Origin: Bradyrhizobium liaoningense
GTDB lineage: Bacteria; Pseudomonadota; Alphaproteobacteria; Rhizobiales; Xanthobacteraceae
Assembly: GCF_018130955.1 (NCBI RefSeq)
Contig: NZ_JAFCJM010000060.1
Span: forward strand, 1-42,351
DNA: 42,351 nucleotides
Reading direction: 5' to 3'
A program made the position numbers and the translations under genes. Below are positions 31,210 through 39,751 of this stretch, in pieces. Within the stretch, counting starts at the first letter, position 1; every line of letters begins with the position of its first letter. The notes below the pieces were generated by a model, which searched no databases, was not told where the DNA came from, and worked only from the letters and a program-made list of their open reading frames with translations.

Positions 31210-34200
31210 ACGAGTGCAGCGTTTTCAATGTGGCCATATACTGGTCGAGATCGAAGCGGTCGACCAGCAATCGCATCTGTGCGACGAAATCGGCGTGTTC
31301 GGGGTGCTCGCTGCCGAGCTCGTCCAGCTTCGACTGGATACCCTTGACGTAGCCGATCTGGCCGAGGCCGATCAGTTCTTCGATATGTTTCACCGGCGGG
31401 CGCGATCCGTCGTCCGGGCGCCAGAGCGGCACGACGATCTCGTCCGAGGCATATTGCCATTCGAGCTTCAGGAGCTGTCGGACGGTCTCGAGCAGTTTTG
31501 GAATGTCGATTGGCTTCATCAGATAGCCGTCGTGGAACGGCTGCGCCAGCGGCGTACCATGGGCTTCGAGGGCGCTCGCCGACACCATCAGGATGCGCGC
31601 CTGATGATGGCCGCCGCTGCGCAGAGTCTCGGCGACCTTCCAGCCGTCCATGCCGGGCATGGAGATATCGAGCAGGAACAGGTCGGGCCGGCAATGCTGT
31701 GCCAGCGCGAGACAGCCGGGGCCGTCCGTCGCACTGAGCAGGATGAAGCCGAGCGGCGTCAGCACCTCGCGCAGGAGGTCACGATGCACGGGGTCGTCGT
31801 CGGTGATCAGGATCGTCTTGCGCGCGCCGTGATAGCCGGAGATGGGCGCCTCCACCGGCGCGGTGCGGCGAGGGTTGGTGACCTCGGACAGCAGGATCTT
31901 GACCTTGAACGTGCTGCCGTCTCCGACCGTGCTCGTCACCTTGATGTCGCCCCCCATCACGCCCGCGAGCAGACGGCTGATGGTGAGGCCCAGTCCGGTA
32001 CCGTTCTGAGGCTGCGAGACTCCGAGTGCGCCGCGCTCGAACGGTGCAAAGATGCGCTCGAGGTCGTCGCGCTGAATACCCGGGCCGGTGTCGGTCACCT
32101 CGAACTCGGCGACGGGGCTGCGGTAGTGCACGACGAAATACACGCTGCCGGTCTGGGTGAACTTGATCGCGTTGGAGAGCAGATTGATCAGGATCTGCCG
32201 CAGCCGCTTCTCGTCGGCATAGACCACGACGGGCAGCATCGCCGGCCGCCGGAACACGAAGTCGATGCCCTTGGCGGCCGCTTGCAGCCGGAACATGCCG
32301 ACGAGTTGATCGAGGAACTCGCTGAGACGAACCTCGTCGCGCGACAGATACAGCCGCCCGGCCTCGATCTTGGAAATGTCCAGAATGCCGTCGATCAATC
32401 CGGAGAGGTGATCGGCGCTGCGGCGCACGACGCGAACCTGGTCGCGCGGCTTGGCGTGCAGCGTTGCGTCCTGCTCCAGCAGCTGCGCATAGCCGCTGAT
32501 GGCGTTGAGCGGCGAGCGCAGCTCGTGGCTCAAGCCCACCACATAGCGGCTCTTGGCGAGATTGGCTGACTCGGCGACCTCCTTGGCGCGCTGCAATTCG
32601 GCGTCGGTACGCTTGTGCGCGTCGATTTCCTGGATCAGCAGCGCGGTCTGGCGGCGTGTCTCGGCCTCGGCGGCGCGTCGGCTTTGCCGCGCCAGCACGA
32701 ACAGCCAGGCGACCACGCCGATGATGATACTGAGCGAGAAAAACACCTTCCAGAGCACATTGGACACGAGCATGTTGTCGGCATGCACATTGGCCGAGGT
32801 CTGAAGGTAGATCAGCCCCAGCACCAGTGCGACGAGCCCGGCTGACACCACGAACACGCCGATGTAGTGGCCGAACTGGGAATTGATCCGCGTGTAGATC
32901 GCCTGCGGCAGGACCTTGCCGAGCGCGTCGGAGAATTGCACCTGTGCGCGTGCATGCGGCTTGCAAAGATCGTGGCAGCGCGCATCGAGTGAGCAGCACA
33001 GTGAGCAGATCGGGCCGGCATAGGCCGGGCAGGAGGTCGTGTCCTCCGGCTCAAAGCTGTGCTCGCAGATACAGCACTGGATGGATTCGATATTCGCCCA
33101 GCTCCGCTTCGGCTTGCGCGCGATGTAGAACTTTCCATCGGTGAGCCAGGCGATGACCGGTGCGGTGACGAAGGCCACCGTGAGCGCGACGAAGGCCGCG
33201 AGCGCCTTCATGGTCGGACCGAACAGGCCGTAGAAGGCGGCGATCGAGACGATGGTCGCGATCGTCATCGCTCCCACACCGACCGGATTGATGTCGTAGA
33301 GATGGGCGCGCTTGAACTCCATCTGCGGCGGACGCAGGCCGAGCGGCTTGTTGACCACGAGATCGGCGACGAGTGCGCCGACCCAGGCGATCGCAACGTT
33401 GGAGTAGAGCGCGAGCGTCTGCTCCAGCGCCTTGTAGACGCCGATCTCCATCAGCAGTAGCGCCACCATGACGTTGAACACTAGCCACACGACGCGGCCG
33501 GGATGACTATGCGTCAGACGTGAAAAGAAGTTCGACCAGGCGATCGACCCAGCATAGGCGTTGGTGACGTTGATCTTGAGCTGCGACAGGATCACGAAGG
33601 TGCCGGTCAGCGCCAGCGCAAGGTCCGGCTGCGACAGCACGTATCTGAAAGCTTCCAGGTACATATGCGCGGGCTCGGCGGCCTCTTCGGGCGGCACGCC
33701 GTGGCTGAGCGCGAAGAAGGCGAGGAACGAACCCGCGAGCAGTTTTAGCGCGCCGAGCACGATCCAGCCGGGCCCTGCGCTCATCAGCGCGATCCACCAG
33801 CTTGCCTTCGAGGCTCGCCGGTCGCGCGGCAGGAAGCGCAGGAAGTCGACCTGCTCGCCGATCTGCGCCACCAGCGAGAACACGACGGACGAGGCCACAC
33901 CGAACAGCAGCAGATCAAAGTTACCGTTGGGGTCGCCATGCTCGCCCGCATAGCTCCGCCACTCCGCAAATGAATGCGGGTTGGCCCAGGCGATCGCAGC
34001 AAAGGGCAGGATGTGCAGGATGACCCACAGCGGCTGCGTCCACAATTGGAAGCGGCTGATCAGTGTGATGCCGTAAGTGACGAGCGGGATGATCGCGACC
34101 GCGCTGATCAGGTATCCGATAGGGCGCGGAATGCCAAAGCACATCTCCAGGGCGGTGGCGAGGATCACCGCCTCGATCGCGAAGAAGATGAACGTGAACG

Positions 34201-34570
34201 ACGCGTAGATCAGCGAGGTGACGGTCGAGCCGATATAGCCAAACCCGGCGCCGCGGGTGAGCAGGTCGATGTCGATTCCGCATTTGGCCGCGTAGTAGGC
34301 GATCGGCACCCCACAGCAGAAGATGATGGTCGAGACGACCAGGATCGCGGCAGTGGCGTTGGTGACGCCGTAGTTGAGCGTGATGGTGCCGCCGATCGCC
34401 TCGAGCGCCAGGAACGAGATTGCGCCGATAGCGGTATTGGCAACGCGGCTGGCGGACCAGCGACGCGCGCTCTTGGCGGTGAAGCGCAGCGCGTAGTCTT
34501 CCAGCGTCTGGTTGGCAACCCATTGATTATATTGGCGCCTGACGCGATCTATTCGCTGCCGCCCTGCCAC
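31199..34570 (-). CDS. NCS1 permease-hybrid histidine kinase fusion
   Basis: A 1123-residue inner-membrane protein joining a transporter to a hybrid kinase. Residues about 25-480 form an NCS1-type permease (cytosine/purine/hydantoin/allantoin family), for example FLALEAIGGTITLNYGVTNA and LKINVTNAYAGSIAWSNFFS. Residues 499-539 are Cys/His-rich (Cys 499, 500, 502, 514, 522, 525, 526, 532, 536), perhaps a zinc module. Two further membrane segments follow at about 569-590 and 606-627. The kinase has His682 in VGLSHELRSPLNAISG, the N box near 796-800, the G1 box DTGPG (827-831) and the G2 box GTGLGL (857-862). The receiver (about 918-1035) has Asp968 and Lys1019, and a short helical tail ends the protein. 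The start is GTG with AGGAG 8 bases ahead. It is divergent from urtA. The most likely role is sensing a nitrogenous solute through the permease fold. Transport activity itself is unproven. Confidence 0.9.
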   Translation of the reverse strand: MAGRQRIDRVRRQYNQWVANQTLEDYALRFTAKSARRWSASRVANTAIGAISFLALEAIGGTITLNYGVTNATAAILVVSTIIFCCGVPIAYYAAKCGIDIDLLTRGAGFGYIGSTVTSLIYASFTFIFFAIEAVILATALEMCFGIPRPIGYLISAVAIIPLVTYGITLISRFQLWTQPLWVILHILPFAAIAWANPHSFAEWRSYAGEHGDPNGNFDLLLFGVASSVVFSLVAQIGEQVDFLRFLPRDRRASKASWWIALMSAGPGWIVLGALKLLAGSFLAFFALSHGVPPEEAAEPAHMYLEAFRYVLSQPDLALALTGTFVILSQLKINVTNAYAGSIAWSNFFSRLTHSHPGRVVWLVFNVMVALLLMEIGVYKALEQTLALYSNVAIAWVGALVADLVVNKPLGLRPPQMEFKRAHLYDINPVGVGAMTIATIVSIAAFYGLFGPTMKALAAFVALTVAFVTAPVIAWLTDGKFYIARKPKRSWANIESIQCCICEHSFEPEDTTSCPAYAGPICSLCCSLDARCHDLCKPHARAQVQFSDALGKVLPQAIYTRINSQFGHYIGVFVVSAGLVALVLGLIYLQTSANVHADNMLVSNVLWKVFFSLSIIIGVVAWLFVLARQSRRAAEAETRRQTALLIQEIDAHKRTDAELQRAKEVAESANLAKSRYVVGLSHELRSPLNAISGYAQLLEQDATLHAKPRDQVRVVRRSADHLSGLIDGILDISKIEAGRLYLSRDEVRLSEFLDQLVGMFRLQAAAKGIDFVFRRPAMLPVVVYADEKRLRQILINLLSNAIKFTQTGSVYFVVHYRSPVAEFEVTDTGPGIQRDDLERIFAPFERGALGVSQPQNGTGLGLTISRLLAGVMGGDIKVTSTVGDGSTFKVKILLSEVTNPRRTAPVEAPISGYHGARKTILITDDDPVHRDLLREVLTPLGFILLSATDGPGCLALAQHCRPDLFLLDISMPGMDGWKVAETLRSGGHHQARILMVSASALEAHGTPLAQPFHDGYLMKPIDIPKLLETVRQLLKLEWQYASDEIVVPLWRPDDGSRPPVKHIEELIGLGQIGYVKGIQSKLDELGSEHPEHADFVAQMRLLVDRFDLDQYMATLKTLHSYEH

Positions 34571-34647
34571 TTACCCCACTCCTGATACCTGCCGGAGCCC
34601 TCGCAAATCCCGTACCAAAAGCCTACGTCGGTATTTTGCGGTGCAAT

Positions 34648-34665
34648 ATACGCAATCTTGCGTAT
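34648..34665. promoter_or_regulatory. Perfect 18-bp palindrome in the urtA/kinase divergent region
   Basis: ATACGCAATCTTGCGTAT: two 8-base arms are exact reverse complements around TC. A shorter motif TTGC-GGT-GCAA lies just upstream (34636-34646). It lies 72 bases before the urtA start and about 78 bases before the kinase start, in the only intergenic space of the divergent unit, so an operator for the LuxR-type regulator is likely. Confidence 0.65.
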
Positions 34666-34736
34666 CCTTGCAGCGCACAAATTCGAGCCATCCTCACAGG
34701 ACCAATCGCGTGTCCTCGAACAAAAGTGGGGTGCTC

Positions 34737-35999
34737 ATGTCAGACGAAACGAACAAGGGCCTGAATTCGCCGTTCCGGCGTAAACTATTGATGGGAATGG
34801 CCGCCTTGCCGGCCATGACGATGCTGCCGAAGGCGTCGTTTGCGCAGGCCCCGGCGACCTCGGCGGTCAACACGACCGGTCTCGCGGTTACCGATACCGA
34901 GGTGACGGTCGGCATCCTCCACTCCGTCACCGGCACCATGGCGATCTCGGAAACGGGGTCCGTGCAGGCCGAAAAGCTCGCGATCGAGCAGATCAACGCC
35001 TCGGGCGGCGTGCTCGGCCGCAAGATCAAGTTCATCCAGGAAGACGGCGCCTCGGACTGGCCGACCTTCGCCGAGAAGGCGAAAAAGCTGCTCGTCAACG
35101 ACAAATGCGCCGCCGTCATGGGCTGCTGGACCTCGGCCTCGCGCAAGGCCGTGCTGCCCGTGTTCGAGCAGTACAACGGCATGCTGTACTACCCGACTTT
35201 CTATGAAGGCCTCGAGCAGTCCAAGAACGTCATCTACACCGGCCAGGAAGCCACCCAGCAGATCATCGCCGGCCTCGACTGGGTGCAGAAGACCAAGGGC
35301 GCAAAGACCTTCTATTTGCTCGGCTCCGACTACATCTGGCCGCGCACCTCGAACAAGATCGCCCGTAAGCACATCGAGGGCCATCTCAAGGACTCCAAGG
35401 TCGTCGGCGAAGAGTACTTCCCGCTCGGCAGCACGCAGTTCAACTCGGTCATCAACAAGATCAAGCTGACCAAGCCCGACGTGATCTACGCGATCATCGT
35501 CGGCGGCTCGAACGTCGCCTTCTACAAACAGCTCAAGGCGGCCGGCATCGATCTCTCCAAGCAGACGCTGCTGACGATCTCGGTGACCGAAGACGAAATC
35601 GACGGTATCGGCGGTGAAAACATCGCAGGCGCCTTTGCCTGCATGAAGTACTTCCAGTCGCTCGACAACCCCAACAACAAGGCCTTCGTGTCCGCCTTCA
35701 AGAAGATGTGGGGCGAGAAGACCGTGATCGGAGACGTGACACAGGCTGCCTATCTCGGCCCGTGGCTGTGGAAGTTGACGGTGGAGAAGGCAGGCTCCTT
35801 CGACATCGACAAGGTCGCCGCCGCCTCGCCAGGCGTCGAGTTCAAGGGCGCGCCCGAAGGTTACGTGCGTATCCACGAGAACCACCATCTCTGGTCCAAG
35901 ACGCGCGTTGGCAAGGCCAAGGCGGACGGTCAGTACGAGCTGATCTACGAGACCGCCGACCTCGTCGAGCCCGATCCGTTCCCGAAGGGCTACCAGTGA
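34737..35999 (+). CDS. urtA: Urea/short-chain amide ABC transporter substrate-binding protein
   Basis: A 420-residue periplasmic binding protein of the UrtA/AmiC-FmdD class. The signal contains Arg14-Arg15 in SPFRRKLLMGMAALPAMTML, probably cut after AQA near residue 38. The ligand domain begins VTVGILHSVTGTMAISETGS and shows the family's YYPTFYEGLEQSKNVIYTGQ and WPRTSNKIARKHIEGHLKDS. These match the urea/amide-binding proteins that feed branched-chain-type ABC permeases. The start at 34737 (MSDETNKG) is chosen over the longer frame to 34641, whose extra N terminus is Ser/Asn-rich and would separate the Tat signal from the start. A hairpin between urtA and urtB suggests higher expression of this component. 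Confidence 0.92.
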   Translation: MSDETNKGLNSPFRRKLLMGMAALPAMTMLPKASFAQAPATSAVNTTGLAVTDTEVTVGILHSVTGTMAISETGSVQAEKLAIEQINASGGVLGRKIKFIQEDGASDWPTFAEKAKKLLVNDKCAAVMGCWTSASRKAVLPVFEQYNGMLYYPTFYEGLEQSKNVIYTGQEATQQIIAGLDWVQKTKGAKTFYLLGSDYIWPRTSNKIARKHIEGHLKDSKVVGEEYFPLGSTQFNSVINKIKLTKPDVIYAIIVGGSNVAFYKQLKAAGIDLSKQTLLTISVTEDEIDGIGGENIAGAFACMKYFQSLDNPNNKAFVSAFKKMWGEKTVIGDVTQAAYLGPWLWKLTVEKAGSFDIDKVAAASPGVEFKGAPEGYVRIHENHHLWSKTRVGKAKADGQYELIYETADLVEPDPFPKGYQ

Positions 36000-36042
36000 G
36001 GCCAGGCCTCGCCTGAGGCTCTCTCCAAATCTTCCGACAATC

Positions 36043-36066
36043 GGCGTGGACCATGCGGCCCACGCC
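36043..36066 (+). terminator. Hairpin between urtA and urtB
   Basis: GGCGTGG (36043-36049) pairs with CCACGCC (36060-36066), with two more inner pairs. There is no T-run. Stems after binding-protein genes usually cut read-through or protect the 5' message, so urtA can be made in excess. Confidence 0.5.
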
Positions 36067-36116
36067 CCGTCTCGCGCGCGCCGCGAGTCCTGGTTTGGAA
36101 TTCCGGAGGACGGTTG

Positions 36117-37043
36117 ATGTTCGGTGACTATTCGCTCGGCGATCTCGGCGCCATCCTTGCGATGCAGGGCTTTGCCGGCCTGATCCTGTTCTCCGTCTAC
36201 GTGCTGATGGCGCTCGGGCTCGCCATCATCTTCGGCCAGATGGGCGTCATCAACATGGCCCATGGCGAGTTCATGATTTTGGGCGCCTACGTCACCTGGA
36301 TGACGTCGACCACGGTCCAACACTACGCGCCCTGGCTGTTCCCCGGCTACTTCTTCATCGCGATGACATTGGCCTTCATCGCCTCTGGCTCGCTCGGCAT
36401 GCTGGTCGAATGGGCGATGATACGACATCTCTACCGCCGCCCGCTGGACACGCTGCTCGCGACCTGGGGCCTCAGCCTTATCCTGCAACAGGCCTATCGC
36501 TCGGTGTTCGGTGCGCGTGAGGTTGGCGTCGAATTGCCTGATTGGATGATGGGTTCGTGGCAGGCGACCGACTCCATCCAGATCCCAATCAACGGCATGT
36601 TCGTGATGGCGTTGACGATCCTGATCACCATCGCCGTCTCCTACGTCCTGTTCTGGTCGAGCTGGGGCAAGCAGGTGCGTGCCGTCGTGCAGAACCGCGT
36701 CATGGCAGGCGCCGTCGGCATCAACACCGAGAAGGTTGACCGCTACACATTTGGCCTCGGCTGCGGCATTGCGGGTATCGCGGGCTCGGCCTTCACCATG
36801 ATCGGTTCGACCGGGCCCACCGCCGGCCAGCTCTACATCGTCGACACCTTCCTGGTCGTCGTGTTCGGCGGCGCCGCCAGCCTGCTCGGCACTATCGCCT
36901 CCGCCTTCTCGATCTCGCAGACCCAGTCGACGCTGGAATTCTTCATGTCCGGATCGATGGCCAAAGTCATCACGCTCTTGACCATCGTCGCGATTTTGAT
37001 GATGCGGCCGCAAGGGCTCTTCGCGCTCAAGGTCCGCAAATAG
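36117..37043 (+). CDS. urtB: Urea ABC transporter permease UrtB
   Basis: A 308-residue branched-chain-amino-acid-type (LivH-like) permease with 8 or so membrane segments. It starts MFGDYSLGDLGAILAMQGFA, with FGQMGVINMAHGEFMILGAY as the conserved second segment, and ends FALKVRK. The internal motifs IRHLYRRPLDTLLATWGLSL and MAGAVGINTEKVDRYTFGLG match UrtB. The start is the ATG at 36117 with GGAGGA 7 bases ahead (a TTG directly before it is less likely). It follows urtA by 117 bases and precedes urtC by 20. Confidence 0.92.
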   Translation: MFGDYSLGDLGAILAMQGFAGLILFSVYVLMALGLAIIFGQMGVINMAHGEFMILGAYVTWMTSTTVQHYAPWLFPGYFFIAMTLAFIASGSLGMLVEWAMIRHLYRRPLDTLLATWGLSLILQQAYRSVFGAREVGVELPDWMMGSWQATDSIQIPINGMFVMALTILITIAVSYVLFWSSWGKQVRAVVQNRVMAGAVGINTEKVDRYTFGLGCGIAGIAGSAFTMIGSTGPTAGQLYIVDTFLVVVFGGAASLLGTIASAFSISQTQSTLEFFMSGSMAKVITLLTIVAILMMRPQGLFALKVRK

Positions 37044-37063
37044 GAACAAGCAGGCATCAGGTC

Positions 37064-38206
37064 ATGATCATCAACTCGCGTTTTTTTAATCGCTCCGAGC
37101 TGATCGGCTTCGTCTCACTCGCCGTGCTGCTCTTCCTCATCCTGCCACTGTCGCTGGACATCTTTCGCCTCAACCTGGTCGCCAAGTATCTGACCTACGC
37201 CTTTGTCGGCATCGGACTCGTTTTGTGCTGGGGCTATGGCGGCATTTTGAGCCTGGGGCAGGGCGTGTTCTTCGGCCTCGGCGGTTACTGCATGGCGATG
37301 TTCTTGAAGCTGGAGGCCTCCAGCGTCGCCAACACAAAAATCCAGTCGACGCCCGGCATCCCTGATTTCATGGACTGGAACCAGCTCACCGCGGTCCCGA
37401 TGTTCTGGAAGCCGTTCTACAGCTTTCCATTGACCGTGCTCGCCATCATCATCGTGCCCGGCATCTTCGCCTTCATCATCGGCGCCGCGATGTTCAAGCG
37501 CCGGGTCGGCGGCGTCTATTTTGCCATCATCACCCAGGCGATTGCCGCGATCCTGACCATCCTCATCGTGGGCCAGCAGGGCTACACGGGTGGCATCAAT
37601 GGGATCACCGACCTGCGCACGCTGTACGGCTGGGACATCCGCACAGACCACGCCAAGTTCATTCTCTACTTTGTCGAGGTAGTGCTACTGTTCGGCTGCA
37701 TCATCGCGGCCCAGTTCATCCGCCTGACCAAGCTCGGCCGCATCCTGGTCGCGATGCGCGAGCAGGAGGACCGTGTCCGCTTCTCCGGCTACAGCGTCGC
37801 CAACTTCAAGATCTTTGCCTTCTGCGCGGCGGCGATTTTTGCGGCCGTCGGCGGCGCCATGTTCACGCTCGAGGTCGGCTTCATGTCGCCGTCCTTCGTC
37901 GGCATCGTGCCGTCAATCGAGATGGTGATCTACACCGCGGTCGGCGGCCGCATGTCGATCTTCGGCGCGGTCTACGGCTCGCTGCTGGTCAACTTTGCCA
38001 AGACCATGCTGTCGGAATCCTTCCCGCAACTCTGGTTGTTTGGCCTCGGCGGCCTCTTCATCGCGGTCGTGCTGGCCTTTCCGAGCGGCTTGTCCGGCAT
38101 CTGGGCCGACTATGTCCAGCCGCGCATCGACCGATTGCTGTCATCGCGCAAGCCGAAGGCCGCGTGGACTGAATCGTCGGTCGCCGACGGCGCCCCCGCA
38201 GAGTGA
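37064..38206 (+). CDS. urtC: Urea ABC transporter permease UrtC
   Basis: A 380-residue LivM-like permease. Characteristic segments are CWGYGGILSLGQGVFFGLGG, FKRRVGGVYFAIITQAIAAI and VAMREQEDRVRFSGYSVANF, followed by the late GGRMSIFGAVYGSLLVNFAK. A loop with NTKIQSTPGIPDFMDWNQLT lies between segments 3 and 4, as in other UrtC proteins. It pairs with UrtB to form the channel. The stop at 38204-38206 lies inside the first copy of a duplicated ribosome-site/start segment. The ribosome site of urtC is weak (AGCAGG some distance ahead), and urtB-urtC coupling may matter. Confidence 0.9.
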   Translation: MIINSRFFNRSELIGFVSLAVLLFLILPLSLDIFRLNLVAKYLTYAFVGIGLVLCWGYGGILSLGQGVFFGLGGYCMAMFLKLEASSVANTKIQSTPGIPDFMDWNQLTAVPMFWKPFYSFPLTVLAIIIVPGIFAFIIGAAMFKRRVGGVYFAIITQAIAAILTILIVGQQGYTGGINGITDLRTLYGWDIRTDHAKFILYFVEVVLLFGCIIAAQFIRLTKLGRILVAMREQEDRVRFSGYSVANFKIFAFCAAAIFAAVGGAMFTLEVGFMSPSFVGIVPSIEMVIYTAVGGRMSIFGAVYGSLLVNFAKTMLSESFPQLWLFGLGGLFIAVVLAFPSGLSGIWADYVQPRIDRLLSSRKPKAAWTESSVADGAPAE

Positions 38207-38289
38207 GGAGATAGATCATGCTCATCGGACATCACGATGCCGATGCCACGCTGGCAGTGAGGAGATAGATCATGCTCATCGGTCATCAG
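38202..38289 (+). repeat. Duplicated start region before urtD, with 16-codon leader frame
   Basis: 33 bases at 38202-38234 recur at 38256-38288 with one mismatch (54-base period), each containing GAGGAG, a spacer and ATGCTCATCGG. The first ATG (38218) opens MLIGHHDADATLAVRR and stops at TAG 38266-38268, three bases before the real urtD ATG (38272). The duplication therefore made a small leader frame, possibly coupled to urtD. Confidence 0.8.
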
Positions 38290-39027
38290 CCCAAGGAATT
38301 CCTGCTCGCGGTCTCCGGGCTCACTGTCTCTTTCGACGGCTTCAAGGCGGTCAACGATCTCTCCTTTTATGTCGAGGAGAACGAGATCCGCGTGATCATC
38401 GGCCCCAACGGCGCGGGCAAGACCACGGTGCTCGACCTGATCTGCGGCAAGACCAAGGCGACCGAAGGCTCGATCCAGTTTCGCGGCAAGGAGCTGACGA
38501 AGCTGAAGGAGAACGAGATCGTCAAGACCGGGGTCGGGCGGAAATTCCAGACGCCGTCGGTGTTCGAGGATCTCTCCGTGTTCGAAAATCTCGAGATCTC
38601 CTTCCCGCGGGGGCGCTCGGTGTTCGGTTCGCTCACCTTCCAGCGCGATGCAAAGGTCAAAGAGCGCGTCGAGGAGGTCGCCGAGATGATCTTCCTCAAG
38701 GACAAGCTCAGCACCTATGCCGACGAGCTCAGCCATGGCCAGAAGCAGTGGCTCGAGATCGGCATGCTGCTGATCCAGGACCCGGACCTTTTGATGCTCG
38801 ATGAGCCCGTCGCCGGTATGAGCGTCTCCGAGCGCGCAAAAACCGCCGAACTGCTCAACCGCATCATCAAGAACCGCTCGGTGCTGGTGATCGAACACGA
38901 CATGAAGTTCGTCGAGGACATCGCGCACAAGGTCACCGTGCTGCACCAGGGCCAGATCCTCTCCGAAGGCACCATGGAGAAGGTGAAGAACGATCCCAAG
39001 GTCATTGAAGTTTATCTGGGCCACTGA
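38272..39027 (+). CDS. urtD: Urea ABC transporter ATP-binding protein UrtD
   Basis: A 251-residue ATPase of the LivG class. Walker A is IIGPNGAGKTT (Gly44 to Lys50), the Q-loop lies in GVGRKFQTPSVFEDLSVFEN, the signature is ELSHGQKQWLEIGMLL (Ser-His-Gly in place of Ser-Gly-Gly), and Walker B is LLMLDEPVAGMS. The H-loop is VLVIEHDMKFVEDIAHKVTV. The LSHGQ signature is usual in UrtD, so the site should be active. The start at 38272 is preceded by GAGGAG at 38259-38264. It lies 65 bases after urtC and 11 bases before urtE. Confidence 0.93.
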   Translation: MLIGHQPKEFLLAVSGLTVSFDGFKAVNDLSFYVEENEIRVIIGPNGAGKTTVLDLICGKTKATEGSIQFRGKELTKLKENEIVKTGVGRKFQTPSVFEDLSVFENLEISFPRGRSVFGSLTFQRDAKVKERVEEVAEMIFLKDKLSTYADELSHGQKQWLEIGMLLIQDPDLLMLDEPVAGMSVSERAKTAELLNRIIKNRSVLVIEHDMKFVEDIAHKVTVLHQGQILSEGTMEKVKNDPKVIEVYLGH

Positions 39028-39038
39028 GGAGATACGCG

Positions 39039-39728
39039 ATGTTGGCAATTTCCGATCTCCACGTCGCCTACGGCCAGAGCGAGGTGCTGCACGGGCTCAA
39101 CGTCAAGGTCGCGCCCAACGAGATCGTCGCGATCATGGGCCGCAACGGCATGGGCAAGACCACGCTGATGAAATCGCTGATGGGCATTTTGCCGGCGAAG
39201 AGCGGCTCGATGACCATGGATGGTGCCGAGCTCGGCAACCTCAAGAGCTATGAGCGCGTGGCCAAGGGCCTCGCCTATGTGCCGCAGGGCCGCATGATCT
39301 TCTCCACCATGACTGTCAAGGAGAACATCGAGACCGGTCTCGTCGTTGCCGGCGAATCCGAGGTGCCCGGCGATATCTACGAACTTTTCCCGGTGCTGTT
39401 GCAGATGAAGGGTCGCCGTGGCGGCAATCTGTCCGGCGGTCAGCAGCAGCAGCTCGCGATCGCCCGTGCGCTTGCGACCAAGCCAAAGGTGCTGCTGCTG
39501 GATGAGCCGACGGAAGGCATCCAGCCATCGATCATCAAGGACATGGCGCGCACGCTCAAACGCATCCGTGACGAACGCGGCCTGTCGATCGTCGTGTCCG
39601 AACAAGTCCTGAGCTTTGCGCTCGATATCGCCGACCGCGTGCTGGTCATCGAGAACGGCGAGATCGTCCGTGACGATCCGCGCGACAGTGTCGATGCCGC
39701 GCAAGTCTCGAAATATCTGTCTGTCTAA
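39039..39728 (+). CDS. urtE: Urea ABC transporter ATP-binding protein UrtE
   Basis: A 229-residue ATPase of the LivF class. Walker A is IMGRNGMGKTT (residues 33-42), the Q-loop region YVPQGRMIFSTMTVKENIET, the signature NLSGGQQQQLAIARAL, Walker B VLLLDEPTEGIQPS, and the H-loop area LSIVVSEQVLSFALDIADRV has Glu in place of the usual His. GAGGAG about 10 bases ahead of the ATG supports the start. It forms the heterodimer with UrtD and ends 23 bases before fmdA. Confidence 0.93.
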   Translation: MLAISDLHVAYGQSEVLHGLNVKVAPNEIVAIMGRNGMGKTTLMKSLMGILPAKSGSMTMDGAELGNLKSYERVAKGLAYVPQGRMIFSTMTVKENIETGLVVAGESEVPGDIYELFPVLLQMKGRRGGNLSGGQQQQLAIARALATKPKVLLLDEPTEGIQPSIIKDMARTLKRIRDERGLSIVVSEQVLSFALDIADRVLVIENGEIVRDDPRDSVDAAQVSKYLSV

Positions 39729-39751
39729 CCGTGTAAAAGGGGAGCATTTTG

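Noticed and set aside
30920..32569. 549-codon plus-strand frame opposite the fusion kinase
   Set aside because: Shadow of the kinase region; no motif.
34571..34736. A sigma-54 (-24/-12) promoter for urtA
   Set aside because: I looked for TGGCAC-N5-TTGC on both strands of the divergent region and saw no good match.
34785..37049. 754-codon minus-strand frame over urtA-urtB
   Set aside because: It spans two genuine genes and their gap on the other strand, and reads as Asp/Glu/Arg/His-rich shadow sequence.
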